Below are positions 6,117 to 9,777 of a stretch of 9,777 nt of DNA, one piece after another. Under the pieces are notes generated by a model. It did no database searches. It had not been told where the DNA came from and saw only the letters and a list, made by a program, of their open reading frames with translations. Source of the DNA: Bacillota bacterium (GTDB taxonomy: Bacteria; Bacillota; Clostridia; DSM-8532); contig JAEZBW010000282.1 of assembly GCA_023426765.1 (NCBI GenBank), positions 1 to 9,777 on the forward strand, in the 5' to 3' direction. How positions within the stretch are numbered: the first letter of the stretch is position 1; every line of letters starts with the position of its first letter. A program made the translations under genes and the position numbers.

Positions 6117-6680
6117 TCATTGTTGTACGGGAAGCCGGATTGTTATCCTCGTACCCTTTCCGCCCGCACTTTCAAGGATCAACTGCCCCTGATGAACCTC
6201 AACAATGCTTTTGGCAATGATCAGTCCCAGTCCATGAGACTGTTTTGTCCAGGCGCTTAAATAATCCTGTTCATTCAGCCTTTCAATGATATCTTTGGAT
6301 ATCCCCGTACCGGTATCCGAAATGATCAAACAGGCATATTTATCTTCTGAAGGCCGAACGGCAATGGAAATATTGCAGCCCTCCCGGTTATGCTTTGCAC
6401 TGTTTGAGATGAGATTAATGATAGCCGTCAGAAACAGAACCGGAATATCCCGTATTTTTTTAATTTCTCCCAGCAGGGAAAACCCATCCCCGTCGGGAAG
6501 CATCACATCCAGAACCGCTGCATCCGGCCTGCATTTTGCAGTAAGGGACAGGGCTTCCAGGGCAGTTGAAGCCCCGAAAACCTGATGAAAACCATCCTTT
6601 TTCAATATGGTTTCCAGCATCTGCAAAAGCTCGGGCTCATCTTCAACCAATAGAATTTTTTTGTCTTTTACCTGATCCAT
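6117..6680 (-). CDS. Chimeric receiver-HATPase protein (fused remnant of a two-component system)
   Basis: The 187-residue frame is intact but hybrid. Residues 7-86 are the first three-quarters of a response-regulator receiver domain: KKILLVEDE with acidic pair Glu13-Asp14, phosphate-accepting Asp58 in AAVLDVMLPDGDGF, and Thr85 in PVLFLTA. At residue 87 it switches directly to a histidine kinase ATP-binding domain: N-box NLISNSAKH (Asn93), G1 DTGTGIS (122-128), G2 GLGLIIAKSI (150-159) and the usual GKGTRITIRLP end. Missing are the receiver Lys and last helix, the regulator's DNA-binding domain, and the kinase's sensor, membrane and His-dimerisation parts. This looks like an in-frame deletion across an adjacent regulator-kinase pair. 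ATG 6680 is chosen for AAGGTGG just upstream; a longer TTG start at 6719 would lie upstream of the -10. It probably cannot signal normally, though ATP binding may survive. Confidence 0.88.
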   Translation of the reverse strand: MDQVKDKKILLVEDEPELLQMLETILKKDGFHQVFGASTALEALSLTAKCRPDAAVLDVMLPDGDGFSLLGEIKKIRDIPVLFLTAIINLISNSAKHNREGCNISIAVRPSEDKYACLIISDTGTGISKDIIERLNEQDYLSAWTKQSHGLGLIIAKSIVEVHQGQLILESAGGKGTRITIRLPVQQ

Positions 6681-6704
6681 CCAGATCCACCTTTGTTTTT
6701 TTCC

Positions 6705-6713
6705 ATTATAGCA
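6705..6713 (-). promoter_or_regulatory. Extended -10 promoter of the receiver-HATPase gene
   Basis: The minus strand reads TGC directly before TATAAT (6710-6705), a perfect extended -10, about 25 bases from ATG 6680. No good -35 is seen. The region where a -35 would lie overlaps the first copy of the 6730-6807 direct repeat, so a repeat-binding protein could control it. A promoter this good shows the chimera is probably still transcribed. Confidence 0.65.
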
Positions 6714-6729
6714 CACCAAGCAGATGAAA

Positions 6730-6807
6730 AGGTGAAGAATTTACGCCTGCTCCGGCACCGGGTGGAGGAGGTAGGGGATTAGAGAGGTGATAAGGAATTT
6801 ACGCCTG
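6730..6807 (+). repeat. Two direct repeats, AGGTGA plus GAATTTACGCCTG
   Basis: AGGTGA followed by GAATTTACGCCTG occurs at 6730-6749 and again at 6785-6807; the joining bases differ (A versus TAAG). The 13-base part is identical and the copies are 58 bases apart. They sit in the divergent region between the two-component chimera and the membrane hydrolase. They could be binding sites for the lost response regulator or a local duplication. Confidence 0.55.
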
Positions 6808-6825
6808 AGAGAGGAGTTCATGGAA

Positions 6826-6855
6826 TTGACAAAGATTTTAAGGTTGCCTTAAGGC
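6826..6855 (+). promoter_or_regulatory. TTGACA and overlapping palindromes upstream of the membrane hydrolase
   Basis: A perfect -35-like TTGACA (6826-6831) is followed by the dyad TTAAGG-TTG-CCTTAA (6838-6852) and by the 10-base palindrome GCCTTAAGGC (6846-6855). No convincing -10 appears at 16-19 bases from TTGACA. A regulator operator in the position used by MerR-type proteins is possible. The promoter itself is not proven. Confidence 0.35.
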
Positions 6856-6914
6856 TGCATACAGGTTCGCGTAAGGCAAGGCTGATAACGTAATGAACAG
6901 GAGGATGATTTGCC

Positions 6915-8363
6915 ATGAGAGTGTTTGAAGCCCTGTTTCTTGTTCTTTTTTTGTTTTCTATGATTAGCCTGCTGTTTAAAAAGCAGAACCCCTGCCTGTA
7001 TGCTGGCGGCTTTGCCATTTTAACCGGTGTTATCAGCTTTCTGACCGAAGGCTGTCGCATTCATAGCATTCCGGCCTTTATTCTGGCTATTGCACTGCTG
7101 CTTGCAGAACTTGCCAAAAAGGCTGCACGAAAGAAAAAAATCAGTAAAGTCCTCAGGCAGCTTGGTTTAATCTTCTTTGTTCCCCTTGCTGTTCTATCCA
7201 TTGCGCTGCCTTTACTTTTCCCCGTGGTTCAATTGCCTGCTCCAAAGGGTCCCTATCCAGTGGGGACTACGTACATGTCCTTTATGGACTTATCCAGGGA
7301 GGAACGGCTTTCAGAAACCAACAATCACAGAAATGTTCCTGTACAGGTATGGTACCCTGCCTCAAATACCGAAGGGAAGCAGGTTGCCCGCTGGATCAGC
7401 AGCAGAGAGGCTATTCGCCTTTTTTCAGAATACCGAGGCCTGCCCGATCTTTTCGGTCATTTTACCTTGGTGAAAACACATAGTTCTCTGAATGCGGATG
7501 TCTGTGAGGCGGAGAAACAATACCCGGTCATCCTGTTTTCAGGGGGCGGGGCAATGTTCAGCGGACAAAATGTGATTCAGATGGAGGAGCTGGCCAGCCG
7601 GGGTTATATCGTATACGCGGTGGGACATCCCTATGAGGATTTCGCCTGTATTTACCCTGACGAAACCCTGGTTCCATACAGTGAAAAACAGAAACGCGAG
7701 CTTTCTACCGATACTGCAAAGGCAGTCGAGGCAGCCAAACAAACGGTCGCGGATACCGAAAGCGGTGAATTTCATAAGGCCATTCTCAGAAATGCGCCTG
7801 TGAACAATGTCAGTGTGAAGAACTGGAGTAAAGACATGCAATTCATCGCAGACAAGGTCTTTGAAATGAACGATGGCAGCGAAGAAAGCATTTTCTTTGG
7901 AAAACTGGATGTGTCCAACCTGGGAGCTTTCGGTCATTCCTTCGGCGGTGCGGCGTCAGGTCAGCTTTGCCTGGAGGATGACCGGATAAAGGCGTTTGTC
8001 AATATGGATGGTTCACCCTTTGGGGATGCACCGGACAAGGAAATAGACCAGCCCTTCATGGTATTGACCCATGGCGGGGAAGAAAAATATTCAATACAAA
8101 CAGGCTATAGTGAGAAGGAAAAGAACTATTATGTGGTACAGATCAGCGGCGCGAAGCACATGGACTTTTCCGACTTGAATTCGCTTATTCCCGCAGTGGG
8201 AAGGCTTTCCGGATTTCTAGGCAGCATTCCGAAGGAACGTCAGATTGAAATTATGAACCACTATATCCTTGATTTTTTTAACAGGCACCTGAAGGGAATG
8301 CCGTCAACACTGCTGGATGCAGCTTCATCCATTTACCCCGAAGTCACCGTACACAGGTATTGA
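6915..8363 (+). CDS. Membrane-anchored PAF-acetylhydrolase-like serine hydrolase
   Basis: This 482-residue alpha/beta hydrolase carries an N-terminal membrane domain. Four hydrophobic helices lie at about 3-21, 26-46, 52-67 and 85-105; the basic loop between helices 3 and 4 (KKAARKKKISK) suggests that the catalytic part faces outside. The hydrolase resembles platelet-activating factor acetylhydrolase: VQVWYP (143-148), oxyanion-region PVILFSGGG (204-212), nucleophile elbow GHSFGG with Ser342, Asp365 in FVNMDG, and His415 in GAKHMDFSD. The Ser-to-Asp gap of 23 residues equals that in the human enzyme (Ser273, Asp296). The likely reaction is cleavage of short or modified acyl esters of lipids; the substrate is unknown. 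ATG 6915 has AGGAGG ten bases upstream. It stands alone and converges on the next gene. Confidence 0.9.
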   Translation: MRVFEALFLVLFLFSMISLLFKKQNPCLYAGGFAILTGVISFLTEGCRIHSIPAFILAIALLLAELAKKAARKKKISKVLRQLGLIFFVPLAVLSIALPLLFPVVQLPAPKGPYPVGTTYMSFMDLSREERLSETNNHRNVPVQVWYPASNTEGKQVARWISSREAIRLFSEYRGLPDLFGHFTLVKTHSSLNADVCEAEKQYPVILFSGGGAMFSGQNVIQMEELASRGYIVYAVGHPYEDFACIYPDETLVPYSEKQKRELSTDTAKAVEAAKQTVADTESGEFHKAILRNAPVNNVSVKNWSKDMQFIADKVFEMNDGSEESIFFGKLDVSNLGAFGHSFGGAASGQLCLEDDRIKAFVNMDGSPFGDAPDKEIDQPFMVLTHGGEEKYSIQTGYSEKEKNYYVVQISGAKHMDFSDLNSLIPAVGRLSGFLGSIPKERQIEIMNHYILDFFNRHLKGMPSTLLDAASSIYPEVTVHRY

Positions 8364-8373
8364 GACGTTGGTA

Positions 8374-8402
8374 AAGGGGGACGGTAATTTTCCTTCCCCC
8401 TT
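8374..8402. terminator. Hairpin between convergent genes, probable two-way terminator
   Basis: AAGGGGGACGG (8374-8384) pairs with CCTTCCCCCTT (8392-8402) with one mismatch and a seven-base loop. It lies 10 bases after the hydrolase stop and 38 bases from the stop of the opposing gene, so it can serve both. The T tails are weak on either side. Its GGGGACGG core matches the REP-like hairpin at 4661-4705. Confidence 0.6.
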
Positions 8403-8440
8403 GATAAGCTTTTCTTTAGGATACCTTTTCTCTCTTCCGG

Positions 8441-9777
8441 TTATGGTTCATACCATGTGGCGGATTTAACAACGTAATCGTTCAGGTTCACCTCATCCAA
8501 TGAGGGGATTAACCTGTGTGTGATATTCCAGTAATCCTTATGTTCATAGTTCACACTAATGTAGGAATGATCGGCTTTTCCGGGGACTATTTCCTGGAAG
8601 GTCACGAAAAACTCGGGTTGATAATTTTGGCCATAGGCGCTGTCAACCATATACATGCTGGTGTAATCCGGCGGTTCATAAGTTGCGCTAAAGTCATACC
8701 GTGCGATATCATTTTTTACCTTCAGCGACAATTCACTTTCTTCCACGGTAATCGGAACGGTATACACCCGGTCGTTGATCATGTCGCGTACCTGTATTTC
8801 GTATGTTCCGGCCTGTGCGGGAACGCAATGGCCCTTTCTATTATTCGCTTCATATACGAATGGCAAAACCGGATTGGTTGAGCTTATTTCCACCCGGTCA
8901 TAGGGTTCGCCATTTTTCTCGATGCGAATGTCAAAGAATTCTCCAACCTTGACGGTTTTGGGGTAATGAATGTCAAAGGTATTGGTTTCTCCGATGATTA
9001 TATCACTCATTTCAAGGTTGAAATCATGGGTAATGTAATTCCCCATCCCATCCCTCGCAAAAATCTTCTTCGGCGCACCGGCGTTCAGGTAGCCCAATAG
9101 TGTAAAGCGAAATTCCCAGTTTCCTTCGTGGTCGGTAAGACCCTGCCACCGCGTATTGCCGCTTTCAAACCCAGCCGTCACCTGCAGCCCGTCATGGCTT
9201 TTCACCTTCACGCGAACGGTATACTCCCGGTTCAGCTCGGACATCACCTTGTCCCCATATTCTTTTTTAAACTTCTGCCGTTCATTCCACTCATAATCCT
9301 CAATCACCTGCTTTAATATCAGCTTCAGCGATGCGTTCAGGGTTGAGGCGTAATTGTTGGAAAGCCTTTCCATCAGGTCATTATTCAGGTAGGCGCCCCC
9401 GCCGGTAATAGTGCTGCTTTTCCCCTGCTGGCCGATAATGCCCTGGGCGGTCAGAAGCTCCAGGTCATCCCAGATGGCTCTGACATACCGTTCAATGTCC
9501 GCGTTAATCCGTTCATTCAGATATTTCGGGCTGGTTTCAATGAGGTTGTAAAACGCGTCATACCATCCCTTGTCGTCCCGGATGGATATTTTTCGGTTCA
9601 GGCTGTTTTTGCGGTCGTAATAATAGGCATAAGCCTTTTCATACTGGGTCTCCTTGGTGGAGATGGCGGTCTGGGCAAATTCCTTAATGGACATGTTGAT
9701 GATGGAAGCGCCCAGAAGGCCGATGCCCGCTCCGGCCTCGCCGAAATACCCAACCCAGGATCCAATGGCCATTTCAT
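8441..9777 (-). CDS. Protein with Ig-like beta-sandwich domains, partial (5' end outside window)
   Basis: At least 444 residues are visible and the frame is still open at the window edge. An ATG at 9772 could be a start, but no ribosome site can be checked and the surrounding sequence could be internal, so it is treated as partial. Counting from that ATG, residues 1-35 are Gly/Ala-rich and moderately hydrophobic (GEAGAGIGLLGASIINMSI). Residues 36-180 are charged and helical, possibly coiled. Residues about 180-255 form a carboxypeptidase-regulatory-like beta unit (YTVRVKVKSHDGLQV, then LTDHEGNWEF). Residues about 258-350 look Ig-like (PKTVKVGEFFDIRIEKNGEP, ending AGTYEIQVRD and YTVPITVEES). 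The rest is beta-rich, ending VVKSATWYEP. The layout suggests an envelope or surface protein, but no signal sequence is visible. I do not recognise the family. Confidence 0.78.
   Translation of the reverse strand, partial: EMAIGSWVGYFGEAGAGIGLLGASIINMSIKEFAQTAISTKETQYEKAYAYYYDRKNSLNRKISIRDDKGWYDAFYNLIETSPKYLNERINADIERYVRAIWDDLELLTAQGIIGQQGKSSTITGGGAYLNNDLMERLSNNYASTLNASLKLILKQVIEDYEWNERQKFKKEYGDKVMSELNREYTVRVKVKSHDGLQVTAGFESGNTRWQGLTDHEGNWEFRFTLLGYLNAGAPKKIFARDGMGNYITHDFNLEMSDIIIGETNTFDIHYPKTVKVGEFFDIRIEKNGEPYDRVEISSTNPVLPFVYEANNRKGHCVPAQAGTYEIQVRDMINDRVYTVPITVEESELSLKVKNDIARYDFSATYEPPDYTSMYMVDSAYGQNYQPEFFVTFQEIVPGKADHSYISVNYEHKDYWNITHRLIPSLDEVNLNDYVVKSATWYEP

Noticed and set aside
8516..9316. 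Plus-strand open frames within 8516-9316
   Set aside because: They are shadows of the minus-strand Ig-like protein, with no ribosome sites or recognisable motifs.

Overview
The window looks like chromosomal DNA of a Gram-positive Bacillota species, most likely a spore-former or relative in the Clostridia. Signs of this are strong GGAGG-type ribosome sites, an ECF sigma factor with a small one-helix membrane partner, a lipobox lipoprotein with bacterial SH3 domains, a Uma2-family protein and GGGGACGG-type hairpin repeats. The taxonomic call is inference, because no rRNA or other marker gene is present.

Layout. Positions 1-3130 (minus strand) hold a tightly packed ECF module: sigma factor, a small single-helix membrane protein (probable anti-sigma factor), and a large membrane-anchored protein with TPR-like and beta-sandwich domains that runs off the left edge. 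The three genes overlap one another and have a candidate ECF-type promoter in front. Upstream on the same strand is a lipoprotein with two SH3-like domains (3252-4565). Positions 4566-5207 are a 640-base gene-poor stretch. It holds a REP-like hairpin, a hairpin terminator, a 40-residue Arg/Phe/Pro micropeptide gene with a near-perfect ribosome site, and, divergent from it, a strong promoter carrying three copies of CGCACATTTT. That promoter drives a Phd-antitoxin/Uma2-nuclease fusion (5208-5975, plus strand).

Positions 5976-6116 are unassigned and may hold a gene remnant. At 6117-6680 (minus) is a chimera: the first part of a response-regulator receiver domain runs in frame into the ATP-binding domain of a histidine kinase, as if a two-component operon had lost about 1 kb internally. 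The divergent intergenic region 6681-6914 contains a near-consensus extended -10, a 20-base direct repeat and a palindrome. A membrane-anchored PAF-acetylhydrolase-like serine hydrolase follows (6915-8363, plus). It converges, across a hairpin terminator, on a minus-strand gene encoding Ig-like beta-sandwich domains that runs off the right edge.

Themes. Most products appear to work at the cell envelope (ECF system, lipoprotein, membrane hydrolase, Ig-like protein). The two most unusual items are the receiver-HATPase chimera and the Phd-Uma2 fusion with its divergent micropeptide gene. No tRNA, rRNA, CRISPR array or intact insertion sequence was seen.
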